57,156 nt of DNA, taken from the NCBI GenBank assembly GCA_030425485.1, contig JAUIAM010000026.1, positions 1 through 57,156 on the forward strand, read 5' to 3'. Positions 8,881 through 18,045 of this stretch are shown here, piece by piece. The notes under the pieces are model-generated. The model saw only the letters and a list, made by a program, of their open reading frames with translations, was not told the origin of the DNA and did not search any database. Position 1 is the first letter of the stretch. Each line of letters opens with the position of its first letter. This DNA is from Verrucomicrobiia bacterium (GTDB taxonomy: Bacteria > Verrucomicrobiota > Verrucomicrobiia > Opitutales > Cerasicoccaceae). Both the position numbers and the translations under genes were made by a program.

Positions 8881-9627
8881 CTACTCAGCAGTAGCGGCTT
8901 TCTTGTCCGGCGCAACTGCAGGTTCGTCTTTTGCCTGCTTCTCGTTGAGGTGGCAGGGGGCGATCTGCGCCTGGGCGATGAGCTCGTCGCGGAAGTAGAG
9001 TTTGCACGAAAGGGGGCTGGTGAAGTCCTCGATGGACTGCGTGCCACCGCCGGGCCAGGTCCAGCCCGCTTCGAGCTGGGTGGAGTGAAGCTTTTTCTTC
9101 GTCGTAGTAATGGTCTTGGACTCGCCGGGAGCGAGCTGTATGCCGCCCATATTCCCGTTTGTCAGTTCGGTTTTGGCTTGGGTTTCCTTGCCCTGGAGCC
9201 GGGCGAGGGAGTCATGCGTCGTTATAAACTGGTACTCGAGCCTGAGCCCCTCTGCGGGCAGGGTTGAGTTGTTCGTGATGGTGAGGGTGAAGTAGAGGTC
9301 CCATTCCTTCTGAATGACGCCTTCTTCGGGGATGACTTTGAGATTGTCGGCAATGGAGGTGCCTGTAATCGAAACAAACTGCCCCGTCGCGATGAGCTGC
9401 TGGTAGCGCCAGTCGTTAATCATGGCTTGGTCTTCCGGGACGAAGACCGAGACATCGAGGGTAAAGGTCAGGCCGTCAACGCGTTCGAGCACGACTTCCT
9501 TCTCGTCGGCGCTTGCGATACGGGCCTGCAGAGAGCGACCGTCCTTGAAATTAAACTCCTCGTACTGTGCCTGACTGGGTGTGGCCGCGAGCAGAAACAG
9601 GATGAAAACTAGGCCAAAGATGCGCAT
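8881..9627 (-). CDS. Secreted SHD1-domain protein
   Basis: A 248-residue exported protein with a clear signal peptide (MRIFGLVFILFLLAATPSQA). An SHD1-like beta-barrel follows (residues about 22-72: FNFKDGRSLQARIASADEKE, VDGLTFTLDVSVFVPEDQAMINDW). Residues 100-220 form a predicted all-beta domain containing paired YFTLTITNNS and GWTWPGGGTQS segments. It is a paralogue of the next gene upstream (9661-10371), with the same order of domains and a similar closing motif (KLYFRDELIAQ). SHD1-like domains are abundant in Verrucomicrobia and Planctomycetes. The function is unknown. The charged Lys/Ala-rich C-terminal tail looks disordered. Confidence 0.8.
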   Translation of the reverse strand: MRIFGLVFILFLLAATPSQAQYEEFNFKDGRSLQARIASADEKEVVLERVDGLTFTLDVSVFVPEDQAMINDWRYQQLIATGQFVSITGTSIADNLKVIPEEGVIQKEWDLYFTLTITNNSTLPAEGLRLEYQFITTHDSLARLQGKETQAKTELTNGNMGGIQLAPGESKTITTTKKKLHSTQLEAGWTWPGGGTQSIEDFTSPLSCKLYFRDELIAQAQIAPCHLNEKQAKDEPAVAPDKKAATAE

Positions 9628-9660
9628 GGATAACGCAGTAATACTTTATCGAGGAGCCCT

Positions 9661-10371
9661 TTACCAGCGGTTTTTCAAGAGGGAAGTCGGATTTGCCCAG
9701 TCTACAAGTAATTCGTCCTTGAAGTAGATGCGGATGCGAAAGCCCTCGATCTGGTCTTCGCTTTCGCGGTCTCCGCCCTCGGAGTAAACCCAGCCGGGCT
9801 TGAGCGCACTGTTGAGCATCTTGGCCTTGACCGTCTCAAACTCAAAGGTCGCGTGCGGGGCAATCGGGGGGAGGTCGATCTTGCCGGAAATGATTTCGGG
9901 CTTGCCCTGGTTGCGTTTCTGGGCGGCCAGGTCGCTGCGGAGAATGTGAATGCGGTACTCGGCGCGGAAATCCTTCAGCGTGAGGTCGCTTTCATTTTCG
10001 AGGGAGACCTTGTACAGGGCCTCCCAGAGCTCAAACTCAATGCCCTGGCTCTCGCGGCCCATGACTTCCTGCGGGCTAGCCTCACGGGGGCGGGTTTTGG
10101 AGGACTTTGCGCTGGTCGTGAGGAGGTTGTCCCGCTCGTTGAGCTTTCGCAGCATCCACAGTTGGATAAATGCCTGGTCTTCCTCGCTGAAAACCGTGGG
10201 GGCGACGTTAAAGGCCGCCCCGTCGGCGCGCTTCAGCCGGACCTGAGAGCCAACGACGTTGATGAGCTCGGCCTCCATCGTGCGGCCCTGCTTGTCCGTA
10301 AAGGTTCGCATCTGGGCGGAGGCCTGGAGTGTGCTCAGGAGAAAAAGGGACAGTAGGAGGATAGATTTCAT
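9661..10371 (-). CDS. Secreted SHD1-domain protein, paralogue
   Basis: A 236-residue exported protein. The signal peptide is MKSILLLSLFLLSTLQASA, followed by an SHD1-like domain (MRTFTDKQGRTMEAELINVV, then LKRADGAAFNVAPTVFSEED). The rest is a predicted beta-rich domain ending RIRIYFKDELLVDWANP. It starts 33 bp upstream of its paralogue on the same strand, so the pair probably arose by tandem duplication and is co-transcribed. The biochemical role is unknown. Confidence 0.8.
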   Translation of the reverse strand: MKSILLLSLFLLSTLQASAQMRTFTDKQGRTMEAELINVVGSQVRLKRADGAAFNVAPTVFSEEDQAFIQLWMLRKLNERDNLLTTSAKSSKTRPREASPQEVMGRESQGIEFELWEALYKVSLENESDLTLKDFRAEYRIHILRSDLAAQKRNQGKPEIISGKIDLPPIAPHATFEFETVKAKMLNSALKPGWVYSEGGDRESEDQIEGFRIRIYFKDELLVDWANPTSLLKNRW

Positions 10372-10425
10372 GGCGGTAATGTTTGCGATGGATGTGAGGT
10401 GACGTGAATTAAACGGTGCTTTATA

Positions 10426-11754
10426 TTACGGCTCAAGGATGTACATGCCTCGGTTCAAGTTCAAGCATTCCTCGTAGGTCATGGTTTGAAAAGCATACTT
10501 CGGCCCCCAGGAGTCACTGTAGACGATGTCGCTGCTCTCCGGGTGATAGCCGATGATGAGCCGGGCGTGGCCGGGGATGAGCCAGACGATGGGGATGCCC
10601 TGGTCGATTTTTTGCTTCACCGTGTAGTAGTTGGCCTCGCGTAGCTCTTTCAGCCGAAAAGGGGTGCTGGTGCAAATGCGGCGCATGGAATCGAGGATGT
10701 TCTCCCGTGTGGTGCCGAAGTATTCCGTTTCGGCTAGTTTGGCCACGGCGTGCATGTCTGCCTCGTAACCATAGTAATTCAGCACCCGGGCAATAACCGC
10801 GGCAGCGCAGTAACCTTTTTCCCCCTGATCGATCATGGGGATGGCCTCGATGAAGTGCTCGCCATCGTCGCTGACGCCCACGTTGTGCCGGATGCGCTCA
10901 TGCAGGCGTTCCGGAGAGAAGTCTTCCGGGCTCAGAGGGGTGTATTTGCTAAAGGAAGAGAGCTCGAGCAAGAGGTATTCGCCGTTGCGGTAGCGCAGGG
11001 TGGCGCGGATGTCATTGGGCAGGAAGAAATTCTCCGCATCATCGCCGAGTGCATTGATACCGGTTCCGCCCTCTGTTCGCGCCCGCATGCCCTGTCCGGT
11101 ACCAAAGGCATTTTCAATGAGGTCCAGGTTTTCGCGTAGCGCGGTGTAGGCTCTGCGCGGATCGAGCGTGCTTTTGTGAGACTCGGCCTTGTTCCAGTAC
11201 TCCACGATGATGCGCGTGCCGCCCTGCCGGGTATCGTCGAGCGAGACTTTCAGCGGCATGTAGCCCCAACTGACGCCGTCTTTTTCCGGGTTTGAACTGA
11301 AAACCTTGCGTGGATTTTCCTTGGTGCCGTCTTCGAGGACGGGCTTGTCTTCGAAAAAGCGCATCGCGTAGGGCGGTAAGCCTTCTGGCCAGGGGTCATC
11401 GGTTTCGAGCTGAAATCGCAGCAGGGGAAATTGGTCGATGACGGCGCGTGTGCGCTGGTAGGCGTTTTCGTCGGCCACAGAGAGGTCGGGGATGGCGACT
11501 TGCGCGCGGATGGGGCTGGTGCCGTAGCGGCGGAATTCCACTAGCCAGGTGTTTTGGGCCAGATTGCTTTCCAGCACATGAACTTTGATCCCGGGCTGAA
11601 AGTCGCCCAGTTTCTCGCCATTGGCGGGGTTGGTTGCAGGGGTGGGGCGGGTAAAGGTCCACTCGGTGGGGGTGCCGAGGGGGCGGTAGCCAGCCCAAGC
11701 GAGCGTACAGAGGGTCAGGGCGCACAGGCACAGGCCGCTTTTTCTAGAAAACAT
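10426..11754 (-). CDS. Secreted C39-like cysteine peptidase family protein
   Basis: A 442-residue protein with an N-terminal signal peptide (MFSRKSGLCLCALTLCTLAWA) and a C-terminal papain-like domain of the peptidase C39_2 type. The catalytic Cys is in DQGEKGYCAAAVIARVLNYYG (about residue 320) and the His in PGHARLIIGYH. The Asp/Asn partner may lie in YSDSWG. The middle 250 residues are unassigned. The first 80 residues after the signal could form an SH3-like domain. Unlike bacteriocin-exporting C39 enzymes it has no ABC transporter part, so it is probably an exported hydrolase. It is divergent from manC with 66 bp between starts. Confidence 0.75.
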   Translation of the reverse strand: MFSRKSGLCLCALTLCTLAWAGYRPLGTPTEWTFTRPTPATNPANGEKLGDFQPGIKVHVLESNLAQNTWLVEFRRYGTSPIRAQVAIPDLSVADENAYQRTRAVIDQFPLLRFQLETDDPWPEGLPPYAMRFFEDKPVLEDGTKENPRKVFSSNPEKDGVSWGYMPLKVSLDDTRQGGTRIIVEYWNKAESHKSTLDPRRAYTALRENLDLIENAFGTGQGMRARTEGGTGINALGDDAENFFLPNDIRATLRYRNGEYLLLELSSFSKYTPLSPEDFSPERLHERIRHNVGVSDDGEHFIEAIPMIDQGEKGYCAAAVIARVLNYYGYEADMHAVAKLAETEYFGTTRENILDSMRRICTSTPFRLKELREANYYTVKQKIDQGIPIVWLIPGHARLIIGYHPESSDIVYSDSWGPKYAFQTMTYEECLNLNRGMYILEP

Positions 11755-11820
11755 GACGAATTTCAGTGAAGAGGGAGTTTCATTATTGTCCTTGGACCGG
11801 GGGAAATCAATCATGTTCGC

Positions 11821-12909
11821 ATGCCTGAAAAGTACATCGTTGTGATGGCCGGGGGACGTGGTGAGCGTTTCTGGCCGCAGAGCCGCCTGCGTTGCCCCAA
11901 GCACCTGCTTCCCATCGTCGGGGAAAAATCCATGCTGGGACAAACCCTCGATCGCCTTGAGGGCCTCGTGCCGACCGAGAACATCTTCGTCATCACCAAC
12001 GCCGAGCAGCGCGATGCCGTGCTGGAGGTCTGCCCCGAACTCAAGCCCGAGAACGTCATCGGCGAGCCCGTGGGGCGGGATACTGCACCCGCTGTTGGCC
12101 TGGCCGCACTCCTGGTTAAGCGCCGCAACCCGGAGGCCGTTTTCGGCATCTTGCCCGCCGACCACGTCATCCACGACGCGGCTGGCTTCCAGCGCGTCTT
12201 GCAGGCGGGGTTCGACGCCGCTGCGGCCGAGCCCGTACTCGTCACCATCGGCATTCAACCTGATTACCCGGCCACGGGCTACGGCTACATCCACAAGGGC
12301 GAGCAGTGGACCGCTTTCGGTGACCTGCCCGTCTACCGTGTGCAGCGCTTTGTTGAAAAGCCCGACCTCGACACGGCGCAGGGCTACCTGGACAGCGGGG
12401 AGTACTTTTGGAACGCCGGGATGTTCATCTGGTCAGTCAAGACGGTTGAGGCTGCCTTTGCCGCGCACTCGCCCAGCCACAGTAAGGACTTTTCCGCCAT
12501 GAACGATGCCCTGGATGCGGGTACGCCGCTCGACGAGGCCATGGCGAAGTTCTACCCCGAGATGGAAAAAATCTCCGTTGATTTTGCCCTCATGGAAAAG
12601 GCCGACAACGTCGTGACTATCCCCTCGGCCTTTGACTGGGATGACGTGGGCGAGTGGCCCGCGGTGGCCCGTCACCACAAGCCCGACGGAGACGGCAACG
12701 TGCTCAAGGGCACGGCCATGGTCCACAGCGGCGCGAACAACATCGTCATCAGCTCCGGCCAGCACCTCACGGCAGTAGTTGGCGCGGACGACCTCATCGT
12801 GGTCCACACCGACGACGCTACGCTGGTCTGCCCGAAGTCACGCGCCCAGGAGATCAAAGCCCTAGTCAAAGAAGTCGGTGCCACCGAGGCCTTGAAACAC
12901 CTGACCTAG
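11821..12909 (+). CDS. manC: Mannose-1-phosphate guanylyltransferase
   Basis: A 362-residue nucleotidyltransferase making GDP-mannose from mannose-1-phosphate and GTP, for glycan or polysaccharide synthesis. The N terminus has the pyrophosphorylase signature VVMAGGRGERFWPQSR with the conserved PKHLLPI lysine motif. ILPADHVI and RFVEKPD motifs follow. FWNAGMFIW and FDWDDVGEW are characteristic of GMP-type enzymes. It has only the nucleotidyltransferase part and a short beta-helix tail, without the isomerase domain of bifunctional ManC/AlgA enzymes. The start ATG at 11821 begins right at the conserved region. Confidence 0.92.
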   Translation: MPEKYIVVMAGGRGERFWPQSRLRCPKHLLPIVGEKSMLGQTLDRLEGLVPTENIFVITNAEQRDAVLEVCPELKPENVIGEPVGRDTAPAVGLAALLVKRRNPEAVFGILPADHVIHDAAGFQRVLQAGFDAAAAEPVLVTIGIQPDYPATGYGYIHKGEQWTAFGDLPVYRVQRFVEKPDLDTAQGYLDSGEYFWNAGMFIWSVKTVEAAFAAHSPSHSKDFSAMNDALDAGTPLDEAMAKFYPEMEKISVDFALMEKADNVVTIPSAFDWDDVGEWPAVARHHKPDGDGNVLKGTAMVHSGANNIVISSGQHLTAVVGADDLIVVHTDDATLVCPKSRAQEIKALVKEVGATEALKHLT

Positions 12910-12976
12910 TTTTACCTGCAATGGGCAGTTGAGAATTTGCACATTTGTAAGTTTATAAATTCTAAATTTACCTTCG

Positions 12977-13447
12977 GTGAACTATCTCGGCATTGATTAC
13001 GGTGAAAAGCGTATCGGGCTCAGCTTTGGCGATGATGTCGGGGTGGCGGTGCCCATTCCGGCAGCGGTTGAGCCGACCCGTGAGGCCCGCCTGCAACACA
13101 TCGGGCAGGAGATCACGCGTCGGCGCGTTGGTGCGCTCGTCGTGGGCTATCCGTACAACATGGACGGCTCGGTTGGCTTTAAGGCCAAGGAGGTGGATGC
13201 CTTTATCGAAGAGCTGGAGAAGCGCTTTGGTCTGCCGCTCTACCGTAGTGACGAGCGCTTGACTTCCCAGCAGGCCGAGGCCGGCATGGCAGCCATACAG
13301 GGCAAGAAACGCCAGACGCCCAAGCAGAAGCAGGCTCAGCGCAAGACGGGGGAGCTCGACTCCCGCGCGGCGGCCCTGATCTTGCAGGACTATCTCGACA
13401 CGCTTGCGCCCGGCTTGGCCCCGCTGCCGGAGGATTTTGAGGATTAA
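12977..13447 (+). CDS. ruvX: Putative pre-16S rRNA nuclease / Holliday junction resolvase YqgF
   Basis: A 156-residue RNase H-fold protein of the YqgF/RuvX family. It begins with the metal-binding motif LGIDYGEKRIGLSFGD, followed by VVGYPYNMDGS, the DERLTS motif and a C-terminal DSRAAALILQDYL with the last acidic ligand. Family members process the 5' end of 16S rRNA and were also proposed to act on branched DNA. Translation appears to start at a GTG at 12977. truA follows after 3 bp, so the two are co-transcribed. Confidence 0.92.
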   Translation: MNYLGIDYGEKRIGLSFGDDVGVAVPIPAAVEPTREARLQHIGQEITRRRVGALVVGYPYNMDGSVGFKAKEVDAFIEELEKRFGLPLYRSDERLTSQQAEAGMAAIQGKKRQTPKQKQAQRKTGELDSRAAALILQDYLDTLAPGLAPLPEDFED

Positions 13448-13450
13448 AGC

Positions 13451-14200
13451 ATGGCCGGGATGACGAAATTTAAAGCCGTCTGCGCCTACGACGGAACCGA
13501 CTTCCACGGCTGGCAGAGTCAGCCCGGCGGCAACACGGTGCAGGACTTTATCGAGGCGCGCTTGAAGACGATTTTTAAGGCCAAAACACGCATTCACGGC
13601 AGCGGGCGGACGGACTCCGGCGTCCACGCCAAAGCACAGGTCTTTCACTTCGAAGGAAACTGGAGCCACCCGCCGGCTGATCTCCTGCGCGCGCTCCGCT
13701 CGGGGCTCCCGGCGGGGATACAGGTCGTGCGTTTGAGCCGGGCACAGAAGGGCTTTCATGCGCGTTTTTCCGCCACGGGTAAGCAGTACCGCTACCGGCT
13801 CTACGAGGGCTTTGCGCCGCCCTGGGACAGCCGCTACTGTTACTCGCTCGGCACGCGCAAGCTGGATTCGGACGCCATGTCCGCCGCGGCAGCAGTTTTT
13901 CTCGGGGAGCACAACTTTACCGCCTTCGGGGCCAACCGGGGCGACGGCTCCGAGGACAATCCCCACAAGGACATGCGCCGGGTCGACGTCCACCGGAACG
14001 GCGGCAAGCTCATGATTATTTTCGAGGGCAGCGGCTTTCTCTACAAGATGGCCCGCAGCATGGCCGGGACGTTGATCGATGTCGGCCTGGGCAAGCTCTC
14101 GCCCGACGATGTGGCTACGATCCTGGCCGGAGCCAGGCGCACCGAAGCCGTGACCACCGCCCCCGCCAAGGGGCTCTGGCTGGAGCGCGTCTATTATTGA
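13451..14200 (+). CDS. truA: tRNA pseudouridine(38-40) synthase
   Basis: A 249-residue TruA enzyme, which converts uridines 38-40 in the anticodon arm of tRNAs to pseudouridine. The catalytic Asp lies in GSGRTDSGVHAKAQVFHF. The N-terminal AYDGTDFHGWQSQPGG and C-terminal GSGFLYKMARSMAGTL motifs are both present. ATG 13451 follows the ruvX stop with a 3-bp gap, so translational coupling is likely. An internal ATG at 13460 is an alternative start. Confidence 0.95.
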   Translation: MAGMTKFKAVCAYDGTDFHGWQSQPGGNTVQDFIEARLKTIFKAKTRIHGSGRTDSGVHAKAQVFHFEGNWSHPPADLLRALRSGLPAGIQVVRLSRAQKGFHARFSATGKQYRYRLYEGFAPPWDSRYCYSLGTRKLDSDAMSAAAAVFLGEHNFTAFGANRGDGSEDNPHKDMRRVDVHRNGGKLMIIFEGSGFLYKMARSMAGTLIDVGLGKLSPDDVATILAGARRTEAVTTAPAKGLWLERVYY

Positions 14201-14261
14201 GGTATGTGCAGCCGCATTCCGTTCTTCCCGATCTTTCTGTTTAAGTATTTATTTCAATATC

Positions 14262-14993
14262 ATGACAGTGCTGGCAAAGATTGCGCGCAGCGGACTGGAC
14301 TTGCTTTATCCGCGCGATTGCCTTGTGACCGGGGAGCCGGTGGAGGATGATTCGCCCTGCCGTTATCTTTCCCACCGGGGCATCAAGGACGTATTTTTGG
14401 TCAAGGAGCCGTGTTGCCCGACCTGCGGTTTTCCTTTTTTTGGTGAACTGCTGGCCAGCCGCGTCTGTCCGCACTGCCGGGAGCTCGAACCCGCCTTTCG
14501 GCACGGGCGCACGCTTATGCTGGCCCGCGATGCCGGGCGCACCATCGTGCATGAACTAAAGTACCATCAGGGGCGTTATCTGCTGCCTGACATCCGTGCT
14601 CTGCTGCGGGGTGAGACCGTCTTTTGCGAGTACTTGGCCCATACGGTGCTTGTGCCCGTGCCGCTCCATGCGCGGCGCCTGCGCGAGCGTGGGTTTAACC
14701 AAAGCCTGTTGCTTGCGAAAGCCTTTGCTGCCGAGGCGAATGGGGCGAGAGTAGAGGAGTTGCTCCAGCGCGTGCGCGATACGCAGACCCAGACGCGGCT
14801 TAACCGCAAGCAGCGGGAGGAGAACATGCGCGGTGCTTTTGCCATGAAAAATGGCAAGGTGGCTGAGCCGCAAAAACGCTATGTGCTGGTGGACGACGTG
14901 TTTACCACCGGAGCGACGCTCAACGCCTGTGCCCGTGCCCTGCGCAGAGGCGGGGCCGAGCGCATCGATGTGGCCACGCTGGCACACGGCTAG
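14262..14993 (+). CDS. comF: ComF family protein (phosphoribosyltransferase-like)
   Basis: A 243-residue ComF-type protein. The N-terminal part carries a zinc-ribbon-like pair (CPTCGFPFFG and CPHCRE, residues about 50-75). The C-terminal half is a phosphoribosyltransferase fold with the PRPP loop RYVLVDDVFTTGATLNACA (residues about 205-225). Family knowledge: ComF proteins are cytoplasmic factors used in DNA uptake for natural transformation, although many ComF-family genes occur without a full competence set, and none is visible here. It is 61 bp downstream of truA and may be in the same transcript. Confidence 0.88.
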   Translation: MTVLAKIARSGLDLLYPRDCLVTGEPVEDDSPCRYLSHRGIKDVFLVKEPCCPTCGFPFFGELLASRVCPHCRELEPAFRHGRTLMLARDAGRTIVHELKYHQGRYLLPDIRALLRGETVFCEYLAHTVLVPVPLHARRLRERGFNQSLLLAKAFAAEANGARVEELLQRVRDTQTQTRLNRKQREENMRGAFAMKNGKVAEPQKRYVLVDDVFTTGATLNACARALRRGGAERIDVATLAHG

Positions 14994-15043
14994 TGAATTT
15001 GCCTTGCCCGAATCATAAGTAGACGCACGGTTACATCGCATAG

Positions 15044-15730
15044 ATGAAAGCCTTATCCTGTTTTTTACTGATTACAAATATTCTGTGCCTGCCGTGCATC
15101 GCTGCGGGTGATTTCCGGACACTGACCGCTACGGATGGTCGAACGATGGAAGCGGAGCCCGTTGAGGTAATAGGGGATAAAATCCGCATAAAGCGTGAAG
15201 ACGGGCAGGAGTTTAATCTATCACCGGATCTGTTCATCGAGGCAGACCGCCAATACCTCATTGACTGGGGCATCAGCCGGCTGGCCAAACACGACCGTCT
15301 TTTTGAGCTGGAGTACCACATGACGGGCAAAAAGGATCTGAAGTACGGATCGGAAGTCGTCACAGAGGAGCCGATGCTAGAAGACTTGCTCGATGATGGC
15401 TATATCCTGGTCAACAGCATCGATTTGCGGCTGATGAACAAATCCGGCTTTCAACTCAACAATGTCGTCATGGAGTACATTGTGGAGTATTCCTATCGTT
15501 ATAAAGGCAAGGAGTATGGTGAGTCGATTAGGCGGGGGACGTTTCCGGCTGCAACCATGGGGCGTGATCGCGTCACGCACTTCATTACATTTCCCAGCTA
15601 CTTAAGTATGACAAAGTCGGACTACGGTAATTTCCGGACGACCATAGGCGGGGTCTGGATCAAAATCATCCGGGATGGTGAGATGATCTTTGAGTACGCC
15701 CACCCTTCATCGATCAAGAGTAGATACTAG
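15044..15730 (+). CDS. Secreted SHD1-domain protein
   Basis: A 228-residue exported protein, a further member of the SHD1 group seen between 6.7 and 10.4 kb but on the opposite strand. The signal peptide is MKALSCFLLITNILCLPCIAA. The SHD1-like unit follows (FRTLTATDGRTMEAEPVEVI, then IKREDGQEFNLSPDLFIEAD, residues about 23-75). The remainder is predicted beta-rich and ends in a GVWIKIIRDGEMIFEYAHPSS segment that resembles the closing strands of the other paralogues. The function is unknown. Confidence 0.78.
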   Translation: MKALSCFLLITNILCLPCIAAGDFRTLTATDGRTMEAEPVEVIGDKIRIKREDGQEFNLSPDLFIEADRQYLIDWGISRLAKHDRLFELEYHMTGKKDLKYGSEVVTEEPMLEDLLDDGYILVNSIDLRLMNKSGFQLNNVVMEYIVEYSYRYKGKEYGESIRRGTFPAATMGRDRVTHFITFPSYLSMTKSDYGNFRTTIGGVWIKIIRDGEMIFEYAHPSSIKSRY

Positions 15731-15812
15731 GCCGGGTGCTCAATGCCGTGGCGTGCATGGAGTGTATTTTTCCGCTTCCTTTTCCGGGGCTATTTGTGCA
15801 AGATGCTAGGTT

Positions 15813-16670
15813 ATGTCGATTTTCAGTAAGCCGAAGTACTCCACCGTGCAGGTGAAGAAGAAGGATATCCCGACCGGACTCTGGACAAAATGCCCGGAAA
15901 CCGGGGAGATCATCTTTAACAAGGAACTGGAGCAAAACTGGATGGTGGTGCCCAAGAGCGAGTACCACTTCCCGCTCAAGGCCCGCCGCCGCATTGAGCT
16001 GCTCATCGACGACGGCACCTTCGAGGAGCACGACGCCGACCTCGTCTCGGGCGATCCGCTGGAGTTTACTGACAGCAAGCCCTACACCGTCCGCATGACC
16101 CAAGCCCAGGAAAAAACGGGCGAGAAGGACGCCGTCATCAGCGGGACGGGTAAACTTTCTGGCCAGCCGGTAAGCATCGCGGTAATGGACTTTAGCTTTA
16201 TCGGCGCAAGCATGGGCTCCGTCGTGGGCGAGAAAATCACCCGCGCCATCGAGCGCGGGCTGGAGCAGAAGTGCCCCGTCATCGTGGTCTGCGCCTCCGG
16301 TGGTGCGCGCATGCAGGAGGGCATCCTTAGCCTGATGCAGATGGCCAAGACCAGCGCCGCGCTCAAGCGCCTCTCCGATGCTGGACTGCCCTACATCGCG
16401 GTCCTGACCAACCCGACTATGGCCGGGGTCATGGCCAGCTTTGCCTCGCTGGGTGATGTCATCATCGCAGAGCCCAAGGCGCTGATCGGTTTTGCCGGAC
16501 CGCGCGTTATCAAGGAAACCACCCAACAGGACTTGCCCGACGGCTTTCAGAGTTCGGAGTTCCTGCTCTCGCGCGGCCTGATCGACCAGATCGTGCATCG
16601 CCACGAGATGAAGACGCGCCTGGCTTCCCTGCTCAACGCTTTCAAGAGCGGTTGTGCAAAAAGTGCCTAG
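15813..16670 (+). CDS. accD: Acetyl-CoA carboxylase carboxyltransferase beta subunit with degenerate zinc ribbon
   Basis: A 285-residue AccD, the subunit that together with AccA moves the carboxyl group from biotin to acetyl-CoA, giving malonyl-CoA for fatty acid synthesis. The crotonase-type core is well conserved: [56 protein letters not shown] and [12 protein letters not shown]. The N-terminal zinc ribbon, however, keeps only Cys27. The other three expected cysteines are Thr30, Val46 and Ser49 (KCPETG and MVVPKSE). Zinc binding is therefore unlikely. accA is not in the window. folC follows 79 bp after the stop. Confidence 0.93.
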   Translation: MSIFSKPKYSTVQVKKKDIPTGLWTKCPETGEIIFNKELEQNWMVVPKSEYHFPLKARRRIELLIDDGTFEEHDADLVSGDPLEFTDSKPYTVRMTQAQEKTGEKDAVISGTGKLSGQPVSIAVMDFSFIGASMGSVVGEKITRAIERGLEQKCPVIVVCASGGARMQEGILSLMQMAKTSAALKRLSDAGLPYIAVLTNPTMAGVMASFASLGDVIIAEPKALIGFAGPRVIKETTQQDLPDGFQSSEFLLSRGLIDQIVHRHEMKTRLASLLNAFKSGCAKSA

Positions 16671-16749
16671 GCGGATTGCTTCCGGTGGGATAAAGGGGGG
16701 GGCTCGCCCCATCGTCTCCGTTGGTCGCTGTCCCTTTTTCGATCTGGTC

Positions 16750-18045
16750 ATGAAAGCACTTTCTGAGACCGAGCAGTATTTATTTTCCCTGCGCAACCGT
16801 GGATCGACCTACGGTATTGAGCGCATGGAGGCCTTCGCCGAGGCATTGGGACAACCCCAACGGCGCTATCCAGTGATCCACGTCGCGGGCACCAATGGTA
16901 AGGGCTCGGTCTGCGCCATGCTGGAAGCGATCTACCGCCGTAGCGGGCGGCAGGTGGGGCTCTTTACTTCGCCGCACCTGGTCCATCTGGGCGAGCGGGT
17001 ACAGCTAAACCGCGTGCCTCTGAGTATGCCCGTGATCGAGCAATACGTGGCGCACCTGCGTGGAGTGGGAGAGAAGATCGCGGCCAAAGACCCGAACTTG
17101 CACCCAACCTTTTTTGAGTTCATTGCCGCCATGGCTATGGTGAGCTTCGCGGAGGAAAACGTAGACCTGGCCATCTTTGAAACGGGGTTGGGCGGCCGTC
17201 TTGACGCGACGAACGTCGTGGTACCCGAAGTTTCAGTCATCACCTCGATTGCCCTCGACCACACGGAGATGCTGGGCGACACCCTGGCCAAGATTGCGCG
17301 TGAGAAGGCAGGTATTATCAAGGCCGGTAAGCCCGTCGTCATCGGGCTGCTTCCCGCTGAGGCCGAGGTCGTTATCCGCGATGTCGCTGCCGAGCGCGGT
17401 TGTGTGGTCCACAGCGTACGTGAGGCTTTTGCCGGGGCAGGGGATTATCCTGAAACTAATCTCGAAGGCAGCTATCAGCGGACGAATGCTGCCACCGCCG
17501 TACTCGTAACGCGTGTCTTGCAAACACCGTTTCCCGTGGATGTGGCGGAAGTGCAGCGTGCGCTGCGCAAGGTGGAGTGGGCGGGCCGCTGGCAGCGGCT
17601 AAAGCTTACCGACGGGCGCGAGCTGATTCTGGATGCCTCGCACAACCCGGAGGGTGCCACCACGCTGGAGGAGAACCTGAAGCATTTGGTGGAGGTGAAG
17701 GGGCGCAAACCTGTCATTCTAACCGGGGTCTTGGGTGAGGAGCGTGCGCGTGCACTTGTGCCCGTTATGACGCGCTATGCCAGCAGCCTCGTACTACTGG
17801 TCCCGGATCAACCCCGTGCCCTCAGTACGGAGCAGCTACGGGCCTGTATCCCGGCAACTTTTTCGGGAAAGGTGCTGGCGGGTGATAGCGTCGATACACT
17901 GTTTCCGGCTCCGTGGCAATGCAGCGCCGGGGAGGCTGGTGATACCCTTGTCGTGGCGGGCTCGATCTACCTTATTGGCGAAATTCTGGCCCGCTTGCTA
18001 CCGGATGAGGCACAGATGGGGGCGGCATTTCAGGATAAGGTGTGA
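16750..18045 (+). CDS. folC: Folylpolyglutamate synthase / dihydrofolate synthase
   Basis: A Mur-ligase-family enzyme of 431 residues that attaches glutamate to dihydropteroate or folates. It carries the P-loop VIHVAGTNGKGSVCAMLEAI, the SPHLVHLGERVQLN segment, the FETGLGGRLDATNVV metal/omega motif, and the C-terminal LDASHNPEGATTLEENL motif. The open frame extends upstream to 16654, overlapping accD. The ATG at 16750 (MKALSETEQYLFSL) matches the usual family N terminus and is preferred. The accD-folC order is common in bacteria and points to one operon. Confidence 0.93.
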   Translation: MKALSETEQYLFSLRNRGSTYGIERMEAFAEALGQPQRRYPVIHVAGTNGKGSVCAMLEAIYRRSGRQVGLFTSPHLVHLGERVQLNRVPLSMPVIEQYVAHLRGVGEKIAAKDPNLHPTFFEFIAAMAMVSFAEENVDLAIFETGLGGRLDATNVVVPEVSVITSIALDHTEMLGDTLAKIAREKAGIIKAGKPVVIGLLPAEAEVVIRDVAAERGCVVHSVREAFAGAGDYPETNLEGSYQRTNAATAVLVTRVLQTPFPVDVAEVQRALRKVEWAGRWQRLKLTDGRELILDASHNPEGATTLEENLKHLVEVKGRKPVILTGVLGEERARALVPVMTRYASSLVLLVPDQPRALSTEQLRACIPATFSGKVLAGDSVDTLFPAPWQCSAGEAGDTLVVAGSIYLIGEILARLLPDEAQMGAAFQDKV

